The notes under the pieces were generated by a model. That model was not told the DNA's origin. It did not search any database and was given only the letters and a program-made list of their open reading frames with translations. The position numbers and the translations under genes are program-made. A stretch of 54,555 nt of DNA, taken from assembly GCA_900314755.1 (NCBI GenBank), contig OMWH01000018.1, positions 1 through 54,555 on the forward strand, read 5' to 3'. Source of the DNA: an uncultured Prevotellaceae bacterium. GTDB taxonomy: Bacteria > Bacteroidota > Bacteroidia > Bacteroidales > Bacteroidaceae. Below, in pieces: positions 26,230-34,210 of this stretch; within the stretch, counting starts at the first letter, position 1, and every line of letters starts with the position of its first letter.

Positions 26230-26901
26230 TTATTTACCATTTACCAATTTGCGCAAGTCTTGGTTATATGTAGAACCCGACGAATAATCTACCTCATCGG
26301 GGGTCGAGAACCCGTGACCATTCCATTTCAAGGTCGTCTGCCACTTCTCTCGACCGTTCTCACTCCAATGCGTCACGATGATGTCCTTGCCAAGACGGGG
26401 CAGGGCATACGAGATATTGAAGTACTTCACCTCAATACCCATATCAGTGTACTGCATCTGCTTCGTGGCATTGTCGTAGCGGTAGAACAACAGACCGTCG
26501 AATTGCCCAGGGTTCATGCGCTTGCCATTTTCCGACAACTCTACACACAGCGCAAACAACTTATGTTTCTTATCTGCCATGTTCCAGTAGCACATCTCCC
26601 ACTTGTTCGTGAATCCGTCGTGCTTCGACTGCACCAGGATATAGCCAGCCTTCTTGTCGACGGTAATCGTGAAGCCATCGGGCTGAGCCTCGCCCTTGCG
26701 ATAACATTCCAGCGACCGCCGAAGTGCTGCCGCTGACTCGTCCGGAGTATTTTCTTGATTATCCCAGATTGAAGTCCACGACCATGCGAAATCCATGATG
26801 TCGGGAGCAGCTCCCTGAAATCCCACTTTGATACCGTCCTGTGCCGACATTGTCATCGTACAGCATGCAAAGATCACTACTAATAAAAGTACCTTTTTCA
26901 T
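26230..26901 (-). CDS. Secreted protein of unknown function (operon gene 4)
   Basis: 223 residues with a typical signal peptide (residues 1-20, MSAQ). I do not recognise the family. The mature part starts with a Trp-rich stretch (DFAWSWTSIWDN) and is beta-rich afterwards; there are no lipobox, no membrane helix after the signal, and no obvious catalytic motif. It sits between the lipocalin-like protein gene and the YARHG/beta-helix gene with gaps of 28 and 24 bases, and its signal peptide closely resembles that of the YARHG protein (ACCTMTMSAQ against AYCTQTMVAQ), which suggests common ancestry of the two 5' ends. Confidence 0.7.
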   Translation of the reverse strand: MKKVLLLVVIFACCTMTMSAQDGIKVGFQGAAPDIMDFAWSWTSIWDNQENTPDESAAALRRSLECYRKGEAQPDGFTITVDKKAGYILVQSKHDGFTNKWEMCYWNMADKKHKLFALCVELSENGKRMNPGQFDGLLFYRYDNATKQMQYTDMGIEVKYFNISYALPRLGKDIIVTHWSENGREKWQTTLKWNGHGFSTPDEVDYSSGSTYNQDLRKLVNGK

Positions 26902-26929
26902 CTTCTAAAACGTTTTTGTATGTCTTTCA

Positions 26930-27448
26930 TTATTCTGGACGCTTAAACGTCATCGACTCACCTTCTGGGTCTTTCAGGACCAGTTTGGTGTCCGTTGCCG
27001 AGACAACGGTATACTTGCCACTCAGCAGTCCTTCCTGCGCCATCTGCTGTTTATTCTTATCGAAAGCGTTGAATACGATTTCCTGCAACTGCTTCTCCTT
27101 CTCCGGATTATCCTTGACAGCAGCCTTTAGCTCGTTGATAAAGTCTATGCTATATAAAAGCATTTCTGTCTGAGAGGGGTCGAAGTGGAAGTTGAGGAAA
27201 CCCGATCCTGGCGTATATTCCTGCGCAGGAACTGTGAAATATAATGAAACATTACCTACTCCCTCCAAAGGTGCCTCTGCTACCATTGCCTGTTTCATCC
27301 GGTTACCTCCGAACACAAGGATATAGGTCACCGTCTCTTCCGACTCCTCGTCAATAACGTGAGTTATCCAGTTTCCCGTAATGGTCTGTGCCTGCAATGA
27401 CAACATCGCTGCCATTGCCAACATGAGAGTCAAAATAGTTTTTTTCAT
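26930..27448 (-). CDS. Small secreted protein, possibly lipocalin-like (operon gene 3)
   Basis: 172 residues from ATG 27446-27448; the longer frame upstream overlaps the previous gene's end and would hide the signal peptide (MKKTILTLMLAMAAMLSLQAQ). The mature start TITGNWITHVID followed by alternating beta strands, and the end LLSGKYTVVSATDTKLVLKDPEGESMTFKRPE, look like lipocalin-like domains that begin with GxW and strand pairs (G-K-Y, T-x-L-V-L). A helical segment (120-150, many Lys/Glu) interrupts the barrel. Ligand unknown. Third gene of the operon; gaps of 28 bases on both sides. Confidence 0.7.
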   Translation of the reverse strand: MKKTILTLMLAMAAMLSLQAQTITGNWITHVIDEESEETVTYILVFGGNRMKQAMVAEAPLEGVGNVSLYFTVPAQEYTPGSGFLNFHFDPSQTEMLLYSIDFINELKAAVKDNPEKEKQLQEIVFNAFDKNKQQMAQEGLLSGKYTVVSATDTKLVLKDPEGESMTFKRPE

Positions 27449-27476
27449 ACGTCTTATTTTAATGGTTATTAAATAC

Positions 27477-28577
27477 TTAGAAGAAATTGAAGAAATAGAT
27501 GGCGGCAACCGTCTTGACGTCGGACGATGTCATGTTGCGTGCATTGCCGACACACCTGCCGTCCAAATAGACATCACCATTGGAACGAACCTCACCGACA
27601 CGCCTGCCATCCAAATAAATTTCACCATTCGACCGAATCTCACCGACACGTCTGCCACTCTTATAGACATCACCGTTCGAGCGGACTTCTCCCCTGTTGC
27701 TACCATTGACATAGATATCACCATTAGAACGTGCCTCTCCGACACGGGAGCCACTGATATAAATGTCACCATTCGGGCGGATTTCGCCAAACCGACTGCC
27801 ACTGCGATACAACTCAATCGACTGCTTGCTGCTAGAGCTACTAGAACTGCTAGAATTACTAGAACTACTAGAATTACTAGAACTACTAGAAACTCTAGAG
27901 CTGCTTGCAGCCCTGGCGGCAGCCAGTTCGCGCTCTTTCGCGGCACGGGCTGCAGCTTCGGCTTTAGCCTGTTGTTGCAATAACTTAAATTTCCCGATTT
28001 GGTCTTTGGAAACCATGACTCCAAAGGTGGTGTATGCCACGAGTAACGGACTGACATAGCCGTCGAACGAGCTGAAAGTAGTGCCATAACAGGAGGCTTC
28101 ATTGATGGTAGCAGAACCAATCACTTCGCCATCCATCGAGACCTCGTTTGTCTTAGGATTGAACTTGATAGTGCCCAGATTTGGTGTTTCCAGCGTTCCG
28201 TCATTGCTCATCTGTCCTGCCGGTCTACCTGCAATATTCGTCCACTTACCTGTAGCAGGGTCGAGCATGAAGGTGATATGCTGACTGGCATACTCGCCAG
28301 CGCTTTCATCATAGGTGTCGTTGAATACTAACATGAGAGTCGCAGGGTCCCATTCTCCCACCTTCTTATTCATCCATTTGATGGTGACAGGTTTCCCTTT
28401 CTTATCCGGTTGAGGGATTGTGGGTTTGAGCGCATCCATCGCTTTCTCCTTCTTCGTCTTAATGCCGAGTGCCTTACGTGCCTTGTTAAGATTGATAGAA
28501 AACTGTGCGTCAGCCGCCGTACTGAATGCGAACATGGCGACGAGCACCATCATTGTTGTCTTGATAGAATGTCTCAT
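27477..28577 (-). CDS. Secreted protein with Ser-rich linker and 16-residue GExRSNGDIY repeats (operon gene 2)
   Basis: 366 residues; signal peptide 1-24 (TAADAQ). Residues 25-195 form a globular part of unknown family. Residues 200-224 are an Ala/Lys/Glu helix, 225-250 almost pure Ser/Asn. From 253 to about 348 follow five to six repeats of 16 residues with the pattern G-E-(I/V)-R-S-N-G-(D/E)-(I/V)-Y-x-x-G-x-R-V. Regular Gly and alternating hydrophobics suggest a beta-solenoid or beta-hairpin stack, like some surface or polymer-forming proteins. The C-terminus is hydrophobic-aromatic (AAIYFFNFF), which resembles the final strand of outer membrane proteins. I do not recognise the family. It lies 26 bases after the 52-residue ORF. 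Confidence 0.8.
   Translation of the reverse strand: MRHSIKTTMMVLVAMFAFSTAADAQFSINLNKARKALGIKTKKEKAMDALKPTIPQPDKKGKPVTIKWMNKKVGEWDPATLMLVFNDTYDESAGEYASQHITFMLDPATGKWTNIAGRPAGQMSNDGTLETPNLGTIKFNPKTNEVSMDGEVIGSATINEASCYGTTFSSFDGYVSPLLVAYTTFGVMVSKDQIGKFKLLQQQAKAEAAARAAKERELAAARAASSSRVSSSSSNSSSSSNSSSSSSSSSKQSIELYRSGSRFGEIRPNGDIYISGSRVGEARSNGDIYVNGSNRGEVRSNGDVYKSGRRVGEIRSNGEIYLDGRRVGEVRSNGDVYLDGRCVGNARNMTSSDVKTVAAIYFFNFF
27546..27788. repeat. 48-bp in-frame tandem repeats (about five copies)
   Basis: The coding repeats of the preceding gene have a strict period of 48 bases (16 codons). Copies are clearly related but diverged at third positions, so this is an old array rather than a recent expansion. 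Confidence 0.85.
27828..27905. repeat. Low-complexity Ser-coding tract
   Basis: Short near-repeats of CTAGAA(C/T)TA-type units encode a run of about 22 Ser with two Asn. The units are multiples of three bases, so slippage would change linker length without breaking the frame. Confidence 0.8.
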
Positions 28578-28603
28578 AATCGGTTGTAATTAATTCATAT
28601 TAT

Positions 28604-28762
28604 TTATTGATGTAGTTGGTTGATTATTTCCTTTAACTGTCGTGTCACCTCCGCTTTCACCATATCACGTATGGTAAACAGGAGCCTGGCTTGATCCTCA
28701 GTATAGCTACTGGCTGCCTGATGCCTGCGGTTTGGTTGAGTGTTCGGTGACTTCTGGTCCAT
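28604..28762 (-). CDS. Small 52-residue helical protein (operon gene 1)
   Basis: The frame is open from 28807, but the ATG at 28762 (MDQKSP) is the only one downstream of the promoter box 28783-28790, so I use it. The product has a polar, Gln/Asn/Arg-rich N-terminus and an amphipathic helix (DQARLLFTIRDMVKAEVTRQLKEIINQL). No signal peptide and no known motif. It precedes the 366-residue secreted protein by 26 bases, the same spacing as in the rest of the operon. It may be a small cytoplasmic regulator or chaperone; unproven. Confidence 0.6.
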   Translation of the reverse strand: MDQKSPNTQPNRRHQAASSYTEDQARLLFTIRDMVKAEVTRQLKEIINQLHQ

Positions 28763-28782
28763 TGACGTTTCGCAATTTTTTG

Positions 28783-28790
28783 CAAAGTTA
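28783..28790 (-). promoter_or_regulatory. Putative -7 box of the five-gene secreted-protein operon
   Basis: Reads TAACTTTG on the minus strand; predicted transcription start about 28779 and leader about 17 bases. It decides the start of the small ORF. No TTG at the ideal -33 distance. Confidence 0.6.
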
Positions 28791-28861
28791 CGGTAAAAAC
28801 AAGGCACAATCTTCAGCAGAATGCGCAGAAAATTGTGCAGAATCTTCCAAAATGCACCATT

Positions 28862-31171
28862 TCAACGCGTTTTGAGCCCTTTTTCCTCATTTCGGGCTAA
28901 ATAGTCAGTAGGCGTAACACCATAAAACCGTTTGAAGGCTCGGGTGAAGGCACCCTGGTCTTCATAGCTGCAAGCGAGGGCAATGTCTAAGATGGTGACC
29001 TGCGGCTCGACATGATCAAGTAGCTGGCGCGCCTTCTGCATGCGGATATTCGTGATGTAGCCCTGCGGGGTCTCACCGGTGATTGCTTTCAGGCGGTTAC
29101 GGAACTGGGTGGTACTCATTGCCATCTGCGAGGCAAGCGCATCCACATTGACACTGCTGGTCTCTATCTGCTCGGCTATGAGGTTCATGGTGCGGGTCAG
29201 GAAGTCCTTGTCACGGGCAGAGAGTTCCTGCTGTCGGTTGGCACGATCGTTCTCGTATCGCTGGCGTAACTCGTCGAGGGTCATGGATACTTCGCTGAGT
29301 CGGCGACGCTGAAGTGATGATTGGCGGCGCAGCATCATCACCACTGCGGCGGCGGCAGCCAGCAATGCGATGCATACTATCAGTATGATGGTACGGGAAC
29401 GGTGGACGTCGGAGTTCTCCTCCGCCAGACGGGTATTGCCAAACTCGGCATTGTAGCGAGCCAGCAGGTCGGCAGCTCCGTTGTTGTAGAGCGAATCCTT
29501 CAGCAGGTCGAAGCGTTCCAGTTCCAGTCGGGCACTGTCGGGATTGATGGTCCATAGCGCCTGATAGAGTCCGTCACGGGCATGCATCTCATTATAGGGA
29601 TTGCCCATCTCGTGACACAGGCTGACAGCTTCACGCAGATAGGGCACGGCACGACGCTCCAGACGGTGTTTCTCCGCATCGCCACATCCTGGGTCCCGGC
29701 TCATGGAGAGTAGCGTATGTCCCACCTTGTTGAGCGATATGGCGAGCGACTGGCGGTTGCCCTCCTTACGGAAGAAGGGGATGATGGTATCGAAGATCGC
29801 CAATGCCTCCCGGTGTTGCTTCATCCCCAACAGGATGGCTGCCTTCTGGGCAAGACGCACACGCAGTTTCATCTGCCGCCCGTCCTCACGCTCCAGTTGT
29901 ATGGCACGCTCGATATAACGCCGGGCAGCGTCAAAGTGGCTCATGGAGAGCTCTGTCTCTGCTGCAGCCCCACAATACATGGCAATACGGGCACGATGGT
30001 TGATCTCTTCGGCAAGCTGGAGTGCCTCAAGGATGTACTTCAGTCCTTCCTGAGGCTGCTTGGCATCCACATAGATGGCACCGATGGTGTTGAGCGACGA
30101 GGAGATCATCTCCTTGTCACCACTGGCACGGTCCATGGCGTTACACTCCTTGGCATAGCGCAACGCCTTATGGTAGTCAGACTGCCGCGAGGTACACACG
30201 GCAAGGATGCTCAGTTCATCGGCTATCTCGTCAGTCATTCCCAGCTGGCGAAGCATGGGCAGTGCCTGCTCGCCCACGATGACGGCACTGTCATAAAGCT
30301 GCTCTTCATAATAGCGCCCACTCGCCTCATAGAGACGCATTGCCTCCTGCCGGTTGACAGGCTGCTTGGCAGGTGCTGCACCCACAGCTATAGTTGCAGT
30401 ACAGAGAAGGATGAGAAGTATCAGTTTGGTGAGATAATCACTCGGGGTAACACCAAAGAAGCGCTTGAAGGCACGGGTGAACGATGACTGATCCTCATAG
30501 CCGCAACTATTGGCAATGTCAAGCATAGTCATGTCGGGGACGGTATCCAGCAGGTGGCGTGCCTTCTGCATGCGTATTTTCGTGATGTAGCCCTGTGGCG
30601 TATCCCCGGTAATGGCAGAAAGTCGCCTACGGAACTGTGAGGTACTCATTGCCAATGCAGCGGCGAGTTCATCCACATTGACACGGTTGGACTCTATCTG
30701 TTCGGTAATGACGGCTAACGACTTTGTAAGGAACTGCCTGTCCTGCTCCGACAGTTCATGAGCGCCGTTATCTCCAGTGCCGTCCTGTTGCTGACGCTCA
30801 CCATGCAACTGCAGTTCCTCAAGGGTCCTAGCCTCTTTGCTGAGGCGCTGCTTTTGCAGGGCTATCAGCCGGCGCTGGCGCACCACCAAAACGACAGCAA
30901 CAGCCAGCAGCATGAAACCTATTATGATAATATAGATACGTGAGCGGCTCACCTCATGGTTCTCCTCTTGCAACCGGTCGTTACCCATCGCTGCATCATA
31001 CTTCGCCTGTGCTTCTCCAAAGGTCTTGTTGTAGAGCGAGTCCTTGATTCGGGCATTGCGTTCTATCTCCATGCGGGCACTGTCGGGACTGGGTGCCTCT
31101 CCATGAGCGCATGGAACCGCAAGCCACCACATCATAACCATCAGAACGGTGATAAGAATACTTCTCTTCAT
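28862..31171 (-). CDS. Membrane regulator with two AraC-type HTH domains (in-frame tandem fusion)
   Basis: 769 residues made of two homologous halves. Half 1: signal peptide (1-24), a short remnant of the sensor region (PDSARMEIERNARIKDSLYN), membrane helix (79-98), coiled coil, AraC HTH (about 155-248). Half 2: a hydrophobic stretch that looks like a buried signal peptide (LILLILLCTATIAVGAAPA, 250-268), a TPR sensor (275-545), the same PDSARLELERFDLLKDSLYN segment, membrane helix (593-614), coiled coil, AraC HTH (about 664-758). Both HTHs contain NVD(E/A)LA, AMST(S/T)QFR, PQGYIT-IRMQKARxLLD and AFKRF(F/Y)GVTP(S/T)DYL. Predicted topology puts both HTHs in the cytoplasm and the TPRs in the periplasm. 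Likely a transcription regulator sensing a periplasmic signal. Divergent from the PUL 2 regulator. Confidence 0.88.
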   Translation of the reverse strand: MKRSILITVLMVMMWWLAVPCAHGEAPSPDSARMEIERNARIKDSLYNKTFGEAQAKYDAAMGNDRLQEENHEVSRSRIYIIIIGFMLLAVAVVLVVRQRRLIALQKQRLSKEARTLEELQLHGERQQQDGTGDNGAHELSEQDRQFLTKSLAVITEQIESNRVNVDELAAALAMSTSQFRRRLSAITGDTPQGYITKIRMQKARHLLDTVPDMTMLDIANSCGYEDQSSFTRAFKRFFGVTPSDYLTKLILLILLCTATIAVGAAPAKQPVNRQEAMRLYEASGRYYEEQLYDSAVIVGEQALPMLRQLGMTDEIADELSILAVCTSRQSDYHKALRYAKECNAMDRASGDKEMISSSLNTIGAIYVDAKQPQEGLKYILEALQLAEEINHRARIAMYCGAAAETELSMSHFDAARRYIERAIQLEREDGRQMKLRVRLAQKAAILLGMKQHREALAIFDTIIPFFRKEGNRQSLAISLNKVGHTLLSMSRDPGCGDAEKHRLERRAVPYLREAVSLCHEMGNPYNEMHARDGLYQALWTINPDSARLELERFDLLKDSLYNNGAADLLARYNAEFGNTRLAEENSDVHRSRTIILIVCIALLAAAAAVVMMLRRQSSLQRRRLSEVSMTLDELRQRYENDRANRQQELSARDKDFLTRTMNLIAEQIETSSVNVDALASQMAMSTTQFRNRLKAITGETPQGYITNIRMQKARQLLDHVEPQVTILDIALACSYEDQGAFTRAFKRFYGVTPTDYLARNEEKGLKTR

Positions 31172-31192
31172 AAGGATTCACAATTATGCGGA

Positions 31193-31200
31193 CAAAGTTA
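31193..31200 (-). promoter_or_regulatory. Putative proximal -7 box of the double-AraC gene
   Basis: Reads TAACTTTG on the minus strand, 22 bases upstream of the ATG (31171). Confidence 0.5.
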
Positions 31201-31254
31201 CGGAAAAACGAGAGCAGAACAAAACAAATTCATTTATTTTTATGCCGAGTTGTA

Positions 31255-31323
31255 GTAACTTCGCCATTTTTATGGCAAAGTTACGGAAAAAAGTTCATAG
31301 TTCATAATTATTTCGTAACTTTG
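31255..31323. promoter_or_regulatory. Divergent promoter region with nested inverted repeats
   Basis: TAACTTTG on the plus strand (31316-31323) should serve the PUL 2 regulator (ATG 31345); TAACTTTG on the minus strand (31276-31283) faces the double-AraC gene. The extended boxes CAAAGTTACG (31276-31285) and CGTAACTTTG (31314-31323) are perfect inverted repeats. In addition 31255-31267 pairs with 31272-31284 (12 of 13 positions, 4-base loop). Two GTTCATA heptads (31293-31306) fill the gap. Confidence 0.6.
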
Positions 31324-31344
31324 TCGCAGCAATAATATTTAGTA

Positions 31345-34074
31345 ATGAACAGTTATCTTATAAAAGTATGTCATTTCATGTTCGTCTTCCTGACGACCTG
31401 CCTCATTCATGTCCAAGCACTAAGTGTGCAAGACTTCACCTATTCACACCTTGGACAGACAGACGGACTAGGCAGTCAACGAATATATTCCATTTTACAG
31501 GCTGAAGATGGCGCTGTATGGTGGTCGACAAAAGATGGTGCGGAACGCTATAACGGTGTCAATGTCAAACATTATCAGATGGGGGATTTGAACATGTTCA
31601 GCAACTTTGCCGGACGTATCACCAAACTGACCAAAGGAAAGAATGCAGAATTAATAGCTTTTGATAATAAGGGAGGAATATTTTCATACGACAAACACGA
31701 GGATAAGTTCCAACTCTATATGGATATATCCAGATCCTTTAAAGGTGACGTATTAGTAAATGACATTTTAGTCACTGAGCAAGGGCTATGGCTGGCAATG
31801 AGAGAGGGCACTTTTTTCCTACATGACAAAAAACTTGTTCCCATTTACAAAAACGTCTATACAAACACCGTGATAGAGACAAAGGACGGTATGCTGTTGT
31901 GTACCAGAGAGGGCGTGCTAAACTGCCTTTTAGGGAAAAGAACACTCCCCCGTGAGAATATGCAGTTACGTTCCATACTTCCCCATCAAATTGAAAGTGG
32001 CTATTATGACACAAAGCATCATAAGGTATGGTTAGGTGGTTTCTCAAATGGAGTACATGTTCTCACACTAGAAACAGGAAATGCCCTGACTAACGACATA
32101 CAGACAGGTACCGCCATTCCTAATCCTGTACGATGTATCACTCCATACAACGACCAAACGATGTTGATAGGTGTTGACGGACTGGGTGTCTTTCAAGTCA
32201 ATAGACTTCCCAACTCTTCTGGGGAGTATGAGAGTTCCCTGCTCTTTGACGCCAATGAGAGTAGCCAGGGAGTGCTTCACGGAAATGGAATATATGCCAT
32301 CATCCGGGATTTATGGGGTAATATCATTATCGGGTCATATTCTGGTGGCATAGACATCGCACGACCTGTAGGAAGTACGCCAGCTATGTTCCAGCATATT
32401 CGCGACAACCAGCAATCTTTACTCAACGACCATGTGAATTGTGTCGCACAGTTTCCTGACGGAATGCTTGTAATGGGTACAGACAATGGTATCAGTCTGC
32501 ATAATCCTATCACTAAACAATGGAGGAACGTCTGCCGTGGAGCCGTCGTTCTTAGTCTTTGTGTAACACCATCAGGAACCATGTTGGCAGCCACCTATGG
32601 AAAAGGGGTTTTTGAAATTAATGAGAATGGGCAATTACACCAACTTTATACAAAAGAAAACGGAGTATTGAAAGACAATCATGTGTACAAACTGCTCTTC
32701 GACAAGAAAAACAACCTTTGGATGGGTTGCCTGGATGGTGCGTTAGTAGAGAAAAACGGTTCTAGCACTCATTACTACCCCATTAAAAATGTTCAGGACA
32801 TCATACAGCTACCTAACGGCAAGATTGCTGTGGGTACAGCCAATGGCATCAAGGTAATCTCACCCGAGACGGGGAATACCACTGAATTGAACTATGCTAT
32901 TAATCCTGATGATGTCAATAAATTCATCCTTACATTATTTGTCAATGACGAAAAAGAGCTATGGATAGGCACAGACGGAGGCGGTGTATATGTCTACAAC
33001 TTAGATACCCGTAGAAGTCGACAACTCACCAAAGCGAATGGATTGCCCTCAAACACAGTCAATAGTATTATCAAAGACAGTAACCAACGTATACTCATTG
33101 CAACAGACAAGGGACTAGCGTTCGTTTCACAAGATGAACCTGCCACCATTTATTGCGTGAACCACTGCTACGGTATTGAACGGGAATATTCTGCCAGGGC
33201 TGTCGTAAGTTTACAAAACAAACATATATTATATGGCACTTCTTCAGGTGCTCTAATCCTTAATCCTGATAATATCCAAAAAATCAACTATACTGCTAAG
33301 TTACATATCTTTGGAACTGACAGTAAGGTATTACGACTTGGATATAACGAACGTACTTTTGATTTACATTACGAGTGCATCAACCTTCGGCATCAATTCG
33401 ACATCGTATACCAATACAAAGTGGGAGACGGGGAATGGAGCCAGCCTACAGAGCAGCAGTATATCCGTTTCACCAATTTAGAATCAGGCACTCATGAACT
33501 TTATCTGCGTAGTGTGAGTCGCACCTGTAACGCAACACTCGATGAACAGAAACTGACAATTGTTATTGGACAGCCTTGGTGGAACTCTTGGTGGATGTGG
33601 ATAGTCTATATCTGTCTGATAGGACTTGCATTCTATGGTGCATGGAAAGTGTATGAGTTACATACTAAATACATGCGATTAGTCATTAACAACCCCAATA
33701 TCAATGCCAATACCGACAAGCGCTGGACGCATGAAGATGAAGAAATAGAACAACAGGACAGTGAAGGAACCGAGTTCATTGATGAGGTGACGAAGATAGT
33801 GGCAAGCAACTTGTCTGATTCCGAATTCAATATAGATCAATTATGCCGTGAGATGGCAATGAGCCGTACTCTTTTCTATCTGAAACTGAAGTCATATACC
33901 GGAAAATCCCCACAGGATTTTATCCGTGTCATCCGACTGGAGAGAGCCGCTGCCTTACTCAGAGGTGGACATCCTGTCACAGAGACTGCTATCCTTGCCG
34001 GCTTTGACAACCCCAAATATTTCAGTACGGTATTCAAGAAATATTTCGGTGTCTCTCCCTCTAAATACTGCTGA
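31345..34074 (+). CDS. Propeller-sensor / AraC one-component regulator of PUL 2 (HTCS without kinase)
   Basis: 909 residues. Signal peptide (1-25), then a two-propeller sensor made of Reg_prop repeats (DGLGSQRIYSILQAEDGAVWWST, then LWIGTDGGGVYVYN and GLPSNTVNSI near 545-580), a Y_Y_Y-type Ig domain (about 650-735), one membrane helix (about 745-768, WWMWIVYICLIGLAF), a short acidic linker, and an AraC HTH (about 810-907) ending FKKYFGVSPSKYC. In classical hybrid two-component PUL sensors, HisKA, HATPase and receiver domains lie between the membrane helix and the HTH; all three are missing here and the linker is only about 40 residues. It probably binds a PUL 2 oligosaccharide in the periplasm and activates the operon starting at 34211. 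Base composition is visibly more AT-rich than in metY-gdhA. Confidence 0.9.
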   Translation: MNSYLIKVCHFMFVFLTTCLIHVQALSVQDFTYSHLGQTDGLGSQRIYSILQAEDGAVWWSTKDGAERYNGVNVKHYQMGDLNMFSNFAGRITKLTKGKNAELIAFDNKGGIFSYDKHEDKFQLYMDISRSFKGDVLVNDILVTEQGLWLAMREGTFFLHDKKLVPIYKNVYTNTVIETKDGMLLCTREGVLNCLLGKRTLPRENMQLRSILPHQIESGYYDTKHHKVWLGGFSNGVHVLTLETGNALTNDIQTGTAIPNPVRCITPYNDQTMLIGVDGLGVFQVNRLPNSSGEYESSLLFDANESSQGVLHGNGIYAIIRDLWGNIIIGSYSGGIDIARPVGSTPAMFQHIRDNQQSLLNDHVNCVAQFPDGMLVMGTDNGISLHNPITKQWRNVCRGAVVLSLCVTPSGTMLAATYGKGVFEINENGQLHQLYTKENGVLKDNHVYKLLFDKKNNLWMGCLDGALVEKNGSSTHYYPIKNVQDIIQLPNGKIAVGTANGIKVISPETGNTTELNYAINPDDVNKFILTLFVNDEKELWIGTDGGGVYVYNLDTRRSRQLTKANGLPSNTVNSIIKDSNQRILIATDKGLAFVSQDEPATIYCVNHCYGIEREYSARAVVSLQNKHILYGTSSGALILNPDNIQKINYTAKLHIFGTDSKVLRLGYNERTFDLHYECINLRHQFDIVYQYKVGDGEWSQPTEQQYIRFTNLESGTHELYLRSVSRTCNATLDEQKLTIVIGQPWWNSWWMWIVYICLIGLAFYGAWKVYELHTKYMRLVINNPNINANTDKRWTHEDEEIEQQDSEGTEFIDEVTKIVASNLSDSEFNIDQLCREMAMSRTLFYLKLKSYTGKSPQDFIRVIRLERAAALLRGGHPVTETAILAGFDNPKYFSTVFKKYFGVSPSKYC

Positions 34075-34096
34075 AGACAGGTATAATTTCTATCAG

Positions 34097-34138
34097 AAAA
34101 GGTTTCAAAACTGACATTTTATAGTTTTGAAACCTTTT
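34097..34138 (+). terminator. Strong intrinsic terminator after the PUL 2 regulator
   Basis: Perfect 16-bp inverted repeat (AAAAGGTTTCAAAACT and its complement) around a 10-base loop, followed by TT; 22 bases past the stop. It separates the regulator from the PUL 2 operon. Confidence 0.85.
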
Positions 34139-34175
34139 TTGTACGCCTTCAAACCAAGCTTCTTTCTCCTTATAC

Positions 34176-34183
34176 TACCTTTG
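34176..34183 (+). promoter_or_regulatory. Putative -7 box of the PUL 2 operon
   Basis: TACCTTTG, 27 bases before the GH5 ATG. No -33 TTG is seen, in keeping with a promoter that needs an activator. Confidence 0.6.
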
Positions 34184-34210
34184 CAGCACGAATTTTAAAT
34201 AATTAAAAAA

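Noticed and set aside
27546-27788. Regularly spaced repeats considered as a CRISPR array
   Set aside because: The 48-base period is entirely coding, with all parts of each unit conserved as protein and no unique spacers.
29717-30487. 256-codon plus-strand frame opposite the double-AraC gene
   Set aside because: No promoter or domain; the minus-strand frame has clear TPR and AraC features over the same bases.
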